From Aureimonas ureilytica (GTDB lineage Bacteria > Pseudomonadota > Alphaproteobacteria > Rhizobiales > Rhizobiaceae), in the NCBI RefSeq assembly GCF_001475935.1, contig NZ_LDQA01000028.1, positions 186,001 through 250,000 of the forward strand: a stretch of DNA of 64,000 bases, written 5' to 3'. Of this stretch, positions 7,216 through 15,293 are shown one piece after another; within the stretch, counting starts at the first letter, position 1, and each line of letters starts with the position of its first letter. The position numbers were made by a program, and so were the translations under genes. A model generated the notes under the pieces. The model had not been told where the DNA came from. It ran no database searches and saw only the letters and a list, made by a program, of their open reading frames with translations.

Positions 7216-7260
7216 TTCATAACCCGAAGGTCGGTGGTTCAAGTCCACCCACCGCCACCA
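7216..7260 (+). other. attR: 3' half of a CAT-anticodon tRNA gene
   Basis: The sequence matches the 3' part of a tRNA: anticodon loop TTCATAA (7216-7222), stem strand CCCGA, AGGTC, T-arm GGTGG/TTCAAGT/CCACC, acceptor strand CACCGCC, then ACCA. The spacing is canonical, but the 5' half (acceptor strand GGCGGTG, D arm, 5' anticodon strand TCGGG) is absent upstream. It is therefore a truncated duplicate left by integration into a tRNA-Met-type gene, with the crossover in the anticodon loop. The intact tRNA should be at the other end of the element. Confidence 0.85.
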
Positions 7261-7427
7261 TTCAAACTTCCACCCCCTGCTTATCCATGACAAGATGATG
7301 CGAGTTCATGCCGATCGCATGTGCTGAATCATCTGGCATTTCCTCACCTGCACGGCCAATAGAGACTCATGCGATGCCGCGCGAAGGCGCGGGGTCGGTG
7401 CAGATGCAGCGCATGAGGACATCCATC

Positions 7428-8384
7428 ATGACCATTCGGATCGCCGTGATCGGCTGCGGCCAGTGGGGGCAGAACCATGTTCGCACCCTCAAGGAGATCG
7501 GCGCCCTCGCCGCCCTGTCGGACGGCAATCCCGAGCGGGCCGCCGCCCTATCCGAGCGATTCGACGTTCCGGCGCGCTCTACCGACGACATTCTGGCCGA
7601 CGAGACGATCCAGGGTCTCGTCCTCGCCCTGCCCCCGCGCCTGCATGGGCCGACGGCGCGGCGCGCCTTTCAGGCGGGCAAGGATGTGCTGATCGAAAAG
7701 CCGATCGGGCTCGACCTGTCGGATGCCGAGGAGACCGCGCGGGTCGCCAAGGTCGAGGGCCGGCTTCTCATGGTCGGCCATGTCCTGCGCTTTCATCCCG
7801 TGTTCGAGGCACTGGACACGCTGGTGCGCGGGGGGGCGATCGGCGAGCTGCGCCATATCCTCTCGACCCGCCTCGGGCTCGGCCGGTTCCTCGGCATGGA
7901 TGCCGTCTGGGATCTCGCGCCGCACGATCTGTCTCTGGTTCTGCATATGGCGGGCGGCGCGCCGGAGTGTGTCGAGACGCTGCGCCGCACCGTGCTCAGC
8001 GACGAGACGGACGCCGCCGACATCGCGCTTCGGTTCGCGAACGGCCTGACCGGCGAGATCCATGTCTCGCGCGTCTCGCCCTATCGCGACCGGCGCTTCT
8101 CAGTGATCGGAACGGAGGGGATGCTGACCTTCGACGATCTGGCACCGGAAGGGCAGAAGCTCGCGCTCTACCGACACAAGGTCTGGCGGGACGGCGCGCA
8201 TTTCGCCTTCCAGGGCGCGGACGCTGATTACCAGCAGACCGAGCCCGGCCTGCCGCTCGACCGGGAACTGCGTCATTTCATCGACTGCATCGCGACGCGC
8301 GCCGAGCCGCGCACGGGCGCGGCGGAAGCGGTCGAGACGGTGCGTATCCTCAACCTCGCCTCGCCCCGCGCGCCGGCGGCCTGA
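7428..8384 (+). CDS. Gfo/Idh/MocA-family NAD(P)-dependent oxidoreductase
   Basis: 318 residues from ATG 7428, which has AGGA nine bases upstream; a longer frame starts near the attachment site but adds only non-conserved sequence. The N-terminal Rossmann fold has the glycine motif IGCGQWGQNHVR and the family motif EKPIGLD near residue 90, followed by GHVLRFHP. The C-terminal alpha/beta domain carries WDLAPHDLSLVLHM, where the His is catalytic in relatives. Members oxidise or reduce sugars and inositols; substrate cannot be told. It is the first backbone gene beyond the element and stands tail to tail with mnmA. Confidence 0.85.
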   Translation: MTIRIAVIGCGQWGQNHVRTLKEIGALAALSDGNPERAAALSERFDVPARSTDDILADETIQGLVLALPPRLHGPTARRAFQAGKDVLIEKPIGLDLSDAEETARVAKVEGRLLMVGHVLRFHPVFEALDTLVRGGAIGELRHILSTRLGLGRFLGMDAVWDLAPHDLSLVLHMAGGAPECVETLRRTVLSDETDAADIALRFANGLTGEIHVSRVSPYRDRRFSVIGTEGMLTFDDLAPEGQKLALYRHKVWRDGAHFAFQGADADYQQTEPGLPLDRELRHFIDCIATRAEPRTGAAEAVETVRILNLASPRAPAA

Positions 8385-8391
8385 CGCGCCC

Positions 8392-9546
8392 TCAGGCCGC
8401 GCGCGACGCCGCCGATACGGGCTCGGTGCGCGCGATGACGCCGCCGCCCAGAACCTCAACGCCGGCCCCTTCGCCGTCGTAGAAGACGCAGGCCTGCCCC
8501 GGCGAGACGCCCTCTTCGCCAGCGGCGAGTTCCACGAAGACCTCACCGCCACCCAGCCCGAGGCGGGCCGGCGCCGGTGGGCGGGTGGAGCGAATCTTGA
8601 CGAAGAGCGACCGCTCGCGCGCGGCCGCCTCGTGCAAGGGCTCGCCGCCCAGCCAGTTGACGTCGCGCAGCGCCAGACGGCGCGTGGCCAGCGCCTCGCG
8701 CGGGCCGACGGTGACGGTGCGCGTCCGGGCGTTGATCGCCACGACGTAGAGCGGCTCGCCGGAGGCAAGACCCAGGCCCCGCCGCTGGCCGATCGTGAAG
8801 TTCACGATGCCCGCATGTTCGCCGAGATGACGCCCGTCCACATGCACGAGATCGCCCGGCGCGCCCGCATCGGGCTTCAGCTTGGCGATCACATCGCTAT
8901 AGCGCCCCTTGGCGACGAAGCAGATATCCTGGCTGTCGGGCTTGGATGCGACACCCAGATCGAAGCGGGCCGCGATCTCGCGCGTTTCCGGCTTGGTGAG
9001 ACGGCCGAGCGGAAAGCGCAGAAAATCGATCTGCTCCTGCGTCGTCGCATAGAGAAAATAGCTCTGATCGCGGTCGAGGTCGGCGGGGCGATACAGGCTG
9101 CGGTGCGCCCCGTTCAGCCGCGACTCGATATAATGCCCGGTCGCCAGAGCGTCGGCCCCCAGATCCCGCGCCGTCGCGAGAAGATCGCGGAACTTCACGG
9201 TCTGATTGCAGGCCACGCAGGGGATGGGCGTTTCGCCGGCCAGATAGCTTTCCGCAAACGGATTGATCACCGACTGACGAAACTTGTCCTCGTAATCGAG
9301 GACATAGTGCGGAATTCCCAGAATCTCGGCCGTGCGCCTTGCATCGGCGATATCCTGTCCCGCGCAGCAGGCGCCGGCGCGCTTGGGCGTCGCGCCGCCA
9401 TCATAGAGCTGCAAGGTGATTCCAACGACGTCGTATCCCTCCGCCTTGAGAAGGGCGGCGGTGACGGACGAATCGACGCCGCCCGACATGGCGACGACAA
9501 TTCGTGTCTCGGCGGGCGCCTTCGGAAGATCGAGGCTGTTCAGCAT
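8392..9546 (-). CDS. mnmA: tRNA 2-thiouridylase MnmA
   Basis: 384 residues from ATG 9546, chosen over an upstream TTG. It catalyses 2-thiolation of U34 in tRNA Lys, Glu and Gln. Visible features are the PP-loop [12 protein letters not shown] near the N-terminus, the catalytic Cys in the [10 protein letters not shown] segment, and a second Cys in the conserved [16 protein letters not shown] block. A C-terminal beta-barrel contains [14 protein letters not shown]. The length is normal. It is a single gene convergent with the oxidoreductase. Confidence 0.96.
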   Translation of the reverse strand: MLNSLDLPKAPAETRIVVAMSGGVDSSVTAALLKAEGYDVVGITLQLYDGGATPKRAGACCAGQDIADARRTAEILGIPHYVLDYEDKFRQSVINPFAESYLAGETPIPCVACNQTVKFRDLLATARDLGADALATGHYIESRLNGAHRSLYRPADLDRDQSYFLYATTQEQIDFLRFPLGRLTKPETREIAARFDLGVASKPDSQDICFVAKGRYSDVIAKLKPDAGAPGDLVHVDGRHLGEHAGIVNFTIGQRRGLGLASGEPLYVVAINARTRTVTVGPREALATRRLALRDVNWLGGEPLHEAAARERSLFVKIRSTRPPAPARLGLGGGEVFVELAAGEEGVSPGQACVFYDGEGAGVEVLGGGVIARTEPVSAASRAA

Positions 9547-9800
9547 GGCGAAGACTCTCGCGAAGTTCCGCGCGTGGCGGCCAGTCAAAGCCCGTATGTA
9601 AAGGCTGCGACCGCCCCTGCCAACCGCCTGATCGGGAATGGCTTTTCACCCATTCCGAGAGACCGCCCAGGCAGGCCATCCTTGCGCCGGACTTGAGACA
9701 ACCTCTTATCAAAGTGTTTCAAGGGGCTTAGCGGATTTTTTAGATGCTCAGGGCTAACTTACGACAGCGATTAGGTCTTTGCGTGAGTGTAGAGAGTTCA

Positions 9801-10091
9801 ATGACCGATCAGGTTAGACCAAGAGTGAAATACGTCATCGGGCCCGACGGCAGCCCCCTGACGATCGCCGATCTGCCGCCATCCAACACTAGACGTTGGG
9901 TGATCCGTCGCAAGGCCGAAGTCGTGGCAGCGGTTCGTGGTGGGCTTCTCAGCCTCGACGAAGCCTGCTCGCGTTATACGCTGACCGTGGAAGAGTTCCT
10001 GTCCTGGCAGGTGTCGATCGACAGTCACGGCCTGGCCGGGCTGCGCACGACGCAGATTCAGGAGTACCGCAAGAAGGCCGATCTCCACTAG
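9801..10091 (+). CDS. sciP: SciP-like CtrA inhibitor (DUF1153)
   Basis: 96 residues from ATG 9801; upstream in-frame codons are not conserved in kind. The sequence matches the DUF1153/SciP family closely: KYVIGPDGSPLTIADLPP, then RRWVIRRKAEVVAAVRGGLL and a helix-turn-helix with EACSRYTLTVEEFLSWQ. In Caulobacter, SciP binds CtrA and blocks its recruitment of RNA polymerase at early-cell-cycle promoters. It lies 1 kb from ctrA with fliJ between, so the regulator and its inhibitor are neighbours. A strong terminator follows at 10131-10155. Confidence 0.9.
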   Translation: MTDQVRPRVKYVIGPDGSPLTIADLPPSNTRRWVIRRKAEVVAAVRGGLLSLDEACSRYTLTVEEFLSWQVSIDSHGLAGLRTTQIQEYRKKADLH

Positions 10092-10130
10092 GGAGACGAG
10101 CCCCTTCCCTCATGATGAGGCAGGACGACG

Positions 10131-10155
10131 GGACTGGCGAAAGCCGGTCCTTTTC
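10131..10155 (+). terminator. Rho-independent terminator of sciP
   Basis: Stem GGACTGGC/GCCGGTCC with a GAAA tetraloop (one G-T wobble), followed by TTTTCGTTTTT. Confidence 0.9.
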
Positions 10156-10273
10156 GTTTTTGCCCTCGAGGGTTTTCGCATGTGACGCGCGACGAAGTCC
10201 TCGGACGGCGGTTTTGCACGGCCTTCGTCTCGCTGGTGTTTAGAGTCGCAAGCTTGCTTCAGGCTTGAACACG

Positions 10274-10306
10274 AAAAAAGGCCCGCGCCGGAGCGCTAGG
10301 CCTTTG
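10274..10306 (-). terminator. Rho-independent terminator of fliJ
   Basis: On the minus strand a GC-rich stem beginning AAAGGCC and closing GGCC is followed by TTTTTT. It lies 29 bp after the fliJ stop, facing the sciP terminator. Confidence 0.8.
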
Positions 10307-10334
10307 TAACGCGATCGAAGGCTCGCCTTGAATG

Positions 10335-10694
10335 TCAGGCGACGGCGGAGCGCCGATCATCGGTCGATTCGCGCTGTTCGAGTTTTTCGGCATTGGCGTA
10401 TTCCGCCTCCGCCTCTTCCAGCGAGATTCGGGCGGCGTTCATCTGAATGCGCAGGTCGCCTACGGAATTCATCAGATTGTCGCGGCGGGTCCGGGCGGCC
10501 TTGGCGAAGGTCGGATAGGCGAAATGGGCCATATCCGTGATGCCGGACTTCTTTTCTTCGTTGCTGATCTGAGCGTCCAGTTCGGCCGCCATGCGCTCGA
10601 ATTCATTGAGCATCAGTTGGAGCTGCTCCACCTGCCGCCGCTTCTCCGTCACCTTGAAGCGGCTCAGGCGCATGATATTCTCACGTTTCGGCAT
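10335..10694 (-). CDS. fliJ: FliJ-like flagellar export protein
   Basis: 119 residues from ATG 10694, with GAGGAGAG about nine bases upstream and a GTG one codon before. It is almost entirely alpha-helical with coiled-coil heptads (LSRFKVTEKRRQVEQLQLML, and later RISLEEAEAEYANAEKLEQR), as expected for FliJ, the stalk that couples the FliI ATPase to the export gate. FliJ is poorly conserved, so the call leans on the N-terminal pattern seen in rhizobial FliJ and its place next to ctrA. A CtrA-type box lies 93 bp upstream. FliI is not in this window. Confidence 0.72.
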   Translation of the reverse strand: MPKRENIMRLSRFKVTEKRRQVEQLQLMLNEFERMAAELDAQISNEEKKSGITDMAHFAYPTFAKAARTRRDNLMNSVGDLRIQMNAARISLEEAEAEYANAEKLEQRESTDDRRSAVA

Positions 10695-11068
10695 CACGCT
10701 TCACTCTCCTCTTCCATAGGGCCTCTCACATGTGGCCCCGTGACGCGTCGCGAGGTGAGGTTTCGGGCAAGCCTCGAAAGCTAGCTTTAACCACCTGTTT
10801 ACGCGCACCGTTAATCATATGGGGCGAGGATTTAAGGCCCAGTAAATCGAACGGTTCAAACACACGTCTTCTTTGTTTCTCAGCTCGCAGTTTGTGGCTT
10901 CAAGGTAACACCGGCGATCTTAAGCAAAAGCTGCCACAACAATTCGACAGGAAGCCAGAAATTGAAGCGATTGTTAACCATTCGATGCGAAGCTCGATCC
11001 AGCAGAACACGAACTCCAACCTCGTCGGTTTCAAGGCGATCGACTGGGCTGACGCAGAGGAATAGATG
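10695..11068. promoter_or_regulatory. fliJ-ctrA divergent control region
   Basis: There is no supportable gene in this 374-bp gap. It holds a near-full CtrA box at 10787-10802 (TTAA-N7-TTTAC against the known TTAA-N7-TTAAC), a TTAAT at 10811-10815 and a half-site TTAACC at 10974-10979. This suggests CtrA controls its own gene and fliJ. I see no GANTC methylation site close to the ctrA start. Confidence 0.6.
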
Positions 11069-11764
11069 ATGCGCGTTCTTTTGATCGAGGATGACAGCGC
11101 GGTCGCGCAAAGCATCGAACTCATGCTGAAGTCCGAGAGCTTCAACGTGTATACGACCGACCTGGGCGAGGAAGGCGTAGATCTCGGCAAACTGTATGAT
11201 TACGACATCATCCTGCTGGATCTGAACCTCCCCGACATGTCCGGCTATGAAGTTCTTCGGACGCTTCGTCTGGCCAAGGTCAAGACGCCGATTCTCATCC
11301 TGTCCGGCATGGCGGGAATCGAGGACAAGGTTCGCGGCCTCGGGTTCGGCGCGGACGACTATATGACCAAGCCCTTCCATAAGGACGAGCTGGTTGCCCG
11401 CATTCATGCGATCGTGCGCCGCTCCAAGGGCCACGCTCAGTCGGTGATCGTGACCGGCGATCTGACGGTGAATCTCGATGCCAAGACCGTCGAGGTCAAC
11501 GGCCAGCGCGTCCACCTGACGGGCAAGGAATATGCAATGCTGGAGCTGCTTTCGCTCCGCAAGGGCACGACGCTCACCAAGGAAATGTTCCTGAACCATC
11601 TCTATGGCGGCATGGACGAGCCGGAACTGAAGATCATCGACGTCTTCATCTGCAAGCTGCGCAAGAAGCTGGCGACCGCGACCGACGGCAAGAACTATAT
11701 CGAGACAGTCTGGGGTCGCGGCTATGTGCTGCGCGAGCCGGACGCAGATACCCGCGCAGCCTGA
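11069..11764 (+). CDS. ctrA: Cell-cycle response regulator CtrA
   Basis: 231 residues, the usual length. ATG 11069 is preferred over the adjacent ATG 11066 because AGAGGA then has better spacing. The receiver domain (1-120) has acidic EDD at 8-10, the phosphoacceptor in [14 protein letters not shown], and [13 protein letters not shown] with the conserved Lys. The C-terminal OmpR-type winged helix includes [20 protein letters not shown] and [13 protein letters not shown]. CtrA is the master regulator of division, chromosome replication and flagellar genes in alphaproteobacteria. ChpT, encoded 750 bp away, is its phosphodonor in the CckA-ChpT-CtrA relay. Confidence 0.98.
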   Translation: MRVLLIEDDSAVAQSIELMLKSESFNVYTTDLGEEGVDLGKLYDYDIILLDLNLPDMSGYEVLRTLRLAKVKTPILILSGMAGIEDKVRGLGFGADDYMTKPFHKDELVARIHAIVRRSKGHAQSVIVTGDLTVNLDAKTVEVNGQRVHLTGKEYAMLELLSLRKGTTLTKEMFLNHLYGGMDEPELKIIDVFICKLRKKLATATDGKNYIETVWGRGYVLREPDADTRAA

Positions 11765-11789
11765 TTTCTCCAGGCCTGCCGCCGACAAC

Positions 11790-11826
11790 AAAGCCCGTGA
11801 GCCCATGAGGGGCCGCGGGCTTTTTG
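11790..11826 (+). terminator. Rho-independent terminator of ctrA
   Basis: Stem AAAGCCCG ... CGGGCTTT followed by a T-run, 25 bp after the ctrA stop. Confidence 0.88.
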
Positions 11827-12030
11827 CTGTGCCCGCTCATGGGTCGATCAGCTTCGGAAGGATCGCGTGCGACGGCCTTTGCGCCCTGCTTCGAGCGCAC
11901 GCGTGCTGGCAGCCGGCGCGGAAGGCGAGACGACTTCGAACGCCATCGACGCCCCGTTCCAAGCCTCGCACCCGAATCACGCCGTCCGTTTGTCAGGACA
12001 GGCCTTCATCGCTTGGGAGCTGCCGGAGCC

Positions 12031-12405
12031 TCAAGCGGCCACGGGGAGATAGGGCTGGACCCAGGCCGTCAGCGTCGCGCGATCGAAGGGACGAAACAGG
12101 AAACCGCTGGCGCCCGCGCGCTTGCTGCGGGTCATCAATCCGAGATTCGATTCCACCAGCGAAACGAGAATCGGTGCTCTCGGCACCGCGCCGGCGCGCA
12201 AGGTTCGCAGCGCCACATCGACCGGCATATCGGGCATGGTGGCCGACAGGAGAACCAGATCGAACCCATTGCTTCTCTGAGCGAGAGCCGCCAGCGCCTC
12301 GTTCATGTTGAGGGCGCCCACCGTCTCCGCACCCAGGCCGGAAAGAACGCGGCTGGCGACCTTCAGGACGATGTTGTTCTCGTCGATCACAAGACAGGAG
12401 GGCAT
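12031..12405 (-). CDS. Receiver-like protein without phosphoacceptor Asp
   Basis: 124 residues from ATG 12405. The fold is a stand-alone receiver: CLVIDENNIVLKVASRVLSG opens it, with the acidic pair as Asp-Glu. The strand that normally ends in the phosphorylated Asp reads DLVLLSATMPDMP, with Ser in place of Asp, and the conserved Lys of the K-P-F motif is Arg (FLFRPFDRATL). It is thus probably not phosphorylated and may act as a protein-binding pseudo-receiver. It sits 113 bp downstream of chpT on the same strand. It is not CpdR, which keeps its Asp. Confidence 0.78.
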   Translation of the reverse strand: MPSCLVIDENNIVLKVASRVLSGLGAETVGALNMNEALAALAQRSNGFDLVLLSATMPDMPVDVALRTLRAGAVPRAPILVSLVESNLGLMTRSKRAGASGFLFRPFDRATLTAWVQPYLPVAA

Positions 12406-12518
12406 GGCGCGGGACTCTCGGCACGGGGGCAATACCCCACCCTAGAGCCTCGCGCTTTTCCGTTCGGTTCCCAAACGCGGCGAAGGAAGCGTAAAGGAAA
12501 CCGGAAAAATGAGGGCGA

Positions 12519-13154
12519 TCAGTCGCGCTCGACGCTGAACACCGCCGTTTCGCCTTCCTGCGCCAGGGTGATCGTCGCCCCGCACTCGCGAGCCAGAAGC
12601 AGCGTGTAATATTGCTGGACGCCATGGGCGTCGATCGGCTCGGCCATGGTCTCGCCGCCGAGCAGCGCGCGGAAGGTCGCCGGCACGCGCAAGGGCTTGC
12701 CACTGGCCGTCAGATTGATGCGAAGGCGCGGCTCCAGTTCCTCGACGCGCACCGTGACGGTGCGGCCGCGCGGCACGGAAGCGTTGGCGATCACGATCAG
12801 ATTGAGAACCAGCTTGGCGACGTTTTTCGGAACATAGGCGCGCTGGCCTTCCCAATGGAGTTCCGCCTTTTCGAAGGACATGAAGCCTTCGGCCACCGTC
12901 TTGGCGTCGCCCATATCGATCTGGGCGACGGTGGAGCCCGACGAGCCGTAGGCGATCCGCGCGAACTGGAGCTTGGCGACGGCGCTCTGCGTCGAACGCC
13001 GCACCAAGGCCATGGCCTCGGGATCGTTCGGCATCTCGTCCAGAAGTTCCAGACCGGCCTGCACCGCACCGACGGGAGAGATGATGTCGTGGCACAGACG
13101 GCTGGCGAGAAGAGCGGCCAGATCCGCAGCGGACAAGTCGGGCAGGTGCGTCAT
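12519..13154 (-). CDS. chpT: Histidine phosphotransferase ChpT
   Basis: 211 residues. The N-terminal dimerisation helices contain the phosphorylated His in ASRLCHDIISPVGAVQAGLE, the ChpT hallmark. The C-terminal part is a degenerate Bergerat-like domain (LVLNLIVIANASVPRGRTVT, later AHGVQQYYTLLLARECG) that does not need ATP. ChpT passes phosphate from CckA to CtrA and CpdR, linking the two key outputs of the alphaproteobacterial cell cycle. It is transcribed toward the pseudo-receiver gene and convergently with ctrA. TTAAAA at 13178 may be part of a weak CtrA half-site upstream. Confidence 0.93.
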   Translation of the reverse strand: MTHLPDLSAADLAALLASRLCHDIISPVGAVQAGLELLDEMPNDPEAMALVRRSTQSAVAKLQFARIAYGSSGSTVAQIDMGDAKTVAEGFMSFEKAELHWEGQRAYVPKNVAKLVLNLIVIANASVPRGRTVTVRVEELEPRLRINLTASGKPLRVPATFRALLGGETMAEPIDAHGVQQYYTLLLARECGATITLAQEGETAVFSVERD

Positions 13155-13442
13155 CTCGGCTCCGTGCGTCCTGATGGTTAAAATTGTCTGATACGCCGCC
13201 TAACATGTGGCGGGCCGCCACACGAGGGCGGATCGCGGCTTCCTCCCATTTCCGCCGCTCGCGTGCGGTAACGGCAACAGGCTAGCCCGCCGCGCGGATG
13301 CCGCTCTTCGTCGTTCGGGCACTCAGCACACGGCTTTTGCGCTTTTGTTCCGCCATCTTAGGATTTCGGAAACCATGTCAAATCTAGGCTGTGCCGAACA
13401 TGCGCAGCCGCACGCGCCCGCTCGTTCCGAGGGATACGATCC

Positions 13443-14036
13443 ATGCAGCGCCTCCTCCGGCCACTCCGCCTTCTGTCTCTCGCCGCTCTGACGATGGGAG
13501 CCACTCTGTCGCCCCCGCTTCTCGCGCCGGCCTCGGCTCAGCAGAAATCGGGCGGTGGCTATACGATGCAGGAGATCGTCACCGAAGGGCACCGCTTCTT
13601 CGGCGCGACCGCAGGGGGCCTTGCCACCGTCATCGAGCGAGCCTTCCAGGAGCGCGGCCTGCCGAACGGCTATATTCTCGGCGAGGAAGGCTCGGGCGCC
13701 TTCATCGGCGGCCTGCGCTACGGCGAGGGCACGCTCTTCACCAAGAACGCGGGCGAGCATCACGTCTATTGGCAAGGTCCGTCGATCGGCTTCGATGCCG
13801 GGGGCGACGGGGCGCGCACCATGATGCTGGTCTATGATCTGCCCTCGGTGAACAGCCTCTACGGGCGCTATGCCGGTGTGTCGGGCAATGCCTATCTCGT
13901 GGGGGGCGTCGGCATGACCTTGCTCCAGCGCGATTCCATCACGCTCGTTCCGATCCGCACGGGGCTCGGCGCGCGTCTGGGCGTCAATATCGGCTATCTC
14001 AAACTGACGCCGGCGCCCACCTGGAACCCGTTCTAA
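13443..14036 (+). CDS. eipA: DUF1134 periplasmic protein (EipA-like)
   Basis: 197 residues. A signal peptide with Arg-rich start and LAPASASA-type end (cleavage near AQQKS, residue 33) precedes a DUF1134 core: MQEIVTEGHRFFGATAGGLA, then IGFDAGGDGARTMMLVYDL and GVGMTLLQRDSITLVPIRTG. In Brucella the homologue EipA is a periplasmic protein needed for envelope stress resistance; here the role is inferred. It lies 288 bp beyond divergent chpT. The symbol is assigned by family resemblance only. Confidence 0.82.
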   Translation: MQRLLRPLRLLSLAALTMGATLSPPLLAPASAQQKSGGGYTMQEIVTEGHRFFGATAGGLATVIERAFQERGLPNGYILGEEGSGAFIGGLRYGEGTLFTKNAGEHHVYWQGPSIGFDAGGDGARTMMLVYDLPSVNSLYGRYAGVSGNAYLVGGVGMTLLQRDSITLVPIRTGLGARLGVNIGYLKLTPAPTWNPF

Positions 14037-14198
14037 ACCGCTACCCGAAGCCAATCCGGCTGCCATATAACGACGTCTAGTCAATGCGGCGGGGCTCGGC
14101 GTAGAAGGCCTCGGCCGGCTGCGTCGCGGCCTGCGCCAAGCCCATTCGTTCCCTTTCCGAGGGACAAGGCCTGCGCGCCGGGGAGCGCTGGGATAGTG

Positions 14199-15293
14199 AT
14201 GATCGCGACAGCCCTTATCTTTCTGCTCGGCGCGCTGACGGCGACCTTGATCCTCCTCCTGCTGATCCCGCTCGTCTGGCGGCGGGCACAGCGGCTGGCC
14301 CGACGCGAATTCAATGCCACGATCCCCACCAGCGTAAACGAAATCCGCGCCGAGATGGATCTGGTGCGCGCCACCTCCGCCTTCGACATCCGGCGCGAGG
14401 AGCGCCGCGCGCAGGAGTTGATGGAGCAGGCCGTGCGCGAGCGCGGCGAAGCCGGGCGGGTGATCGTCGAGAACGGCCACCTCGTCACGCGCGGTCGGGA
14501 GCTGGAAGGCCATCTTGCCGAGCGCGACAGGACGATCGCCAAACTCGAAGAGCGTCTGCACACCGTGATCGTCGAGCGGGACGAGCTGGTGCAGCATCGC
14601 CACGACCTGCGCGCCAAGCTTCAGGCGCGGGCCGAGGAGATGGAAGCGCTGGCTTTGCGCCATCAGGCTCTCAAGGAACGCTCCGACGAACAGCGCCGGC
14701 ATATCGCCGCGGCCGATGCGCGCGTGGTGGACCTGTCGGAGGCGCTGCGCGTCGCGCGCGAACGCGTGCCTGCACGCGCCTCGCAGCCCGAAGGCGCAGT
14801 CCCTCCAGTCCCCGCTCCGATCGCCGCCGTCGAGCCCGACGCGGCGCTCGCAGCCATGGCGACGTCAAACGCCCGCCCCAGCGGCAGCGCCCGTCTTCGA
14901 GCCGTGTTGCAGAGCAATCAGGCGACCACCGACATCAAGTCTGGCCCGGAGCGCGGCGATGGGAGTGAGAACGCCGAGATTCGCGAGCGGATCAGCGACA
15001 TCGCGGCGCGCGTCATCCAGAAAGAAATCGAGGCCGAAGGGCCGAACTCGCGCTTGCGCGAGATGATCGAGCGGCCCGAGCCTCCGCGCGAAGGTGGCGT
15101 GCCCAGCCTGGCAGCCCGCGTCCGCTCGCTTCTCTCCGACACGCCCGCAATCTCGCCGACGCCCGTTGCGAACGCGCCTGCCATGGCGGCGACATCGCCT
15201 GCAGAACCCGACCCCGCTCCGGCGGTCAGCTCGGCTCGAACCGCCGGGAAAAGAAATGGTGGAGCGCGATCGCGGCCGAAGTCGCGACGTTGA
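14199..15293 (+). CDS. Membrane-anchored coiled-coil protein, unknown function
   Basis: 364 residues from ATG 14199 (GTG 14196 directly precedes). One N-terminal membrane helix (ALIFLLGALTATLILLLLIP) is followed by about 150 residues of heptad-like coiled coil rich in Glu, Arg and Leu, then a low-complexity Pro/Ala linker. The tail contains ERISDIAARVIQKEIEAEG and ends in a basic KRNGGARSRPKSRR. This layout suits a scaffold or tether, but I know no family. The last 68 bp overlap the end of the oppositely oriented methyltransferase gene. Confidence 0.72.
   Translation: MIATALIFLLGALTATLILLLLIPLVWRRAQRLARREFNATIPTSVNEIRAEMDLVRATSAFDIRREERRAQELMEQAVRERGEAGRVIVENGHLVTRGRELEGHLAERDRTIAKLEERLHTVIVERDELVQHRHDLRAKLQARAEEMEALALRHQALKERSDEQRRHIAAADARVVDLSEALRVARERVPARASQPEGAVPPVPAPIAAVEPDAALAAMATSNARPSGSARLRAVLQSNQATTDIKSGPERGDGSENAEIRERISDIAARVIQKEIEAEGPNSRLREMIERPEPPREGGVPSLAARVRSLLSDTPAISPTPVANAPAMAATSPAEPDPAPAVSSARTAGKRNGGARSRPKSRR

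Larger units (their letters stand above)
1..7260. mobile_element. Right part of an integrated element ending at a tRNA gene
   Basis: The segment combines element-type genes (AlpA-like regulator, Arc-like repressor, primase-polymerase/helicase, tyrosine integrase, BrnT toxin pair) with AT-rich non-coding stretches, and ends exactly at the 3' half of a tRNA gene at 7216-7260. Downstream genes are ordinary backbone genes. The integrase sits next to the presumed attR end, as is usual. A primase-helicase without visible structural or conjugation genes suggests a P4-like satellite or similar small integrative element, but the left end is not in the window, so size and class are open. Confidence 0.85.

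Noticed and set aside
7165-7260. A complete tRNA gene
   Set aside because: The 5' acceptor strand, D arm and 5' anticodon strand do not exist upstream; only the 3' half is tRNA.
9402-9712. Minus-strand frame overlapping the mnmA start
   Set aside because: No ribosome-binding site or motif; it is a frame shadow of mnmA.
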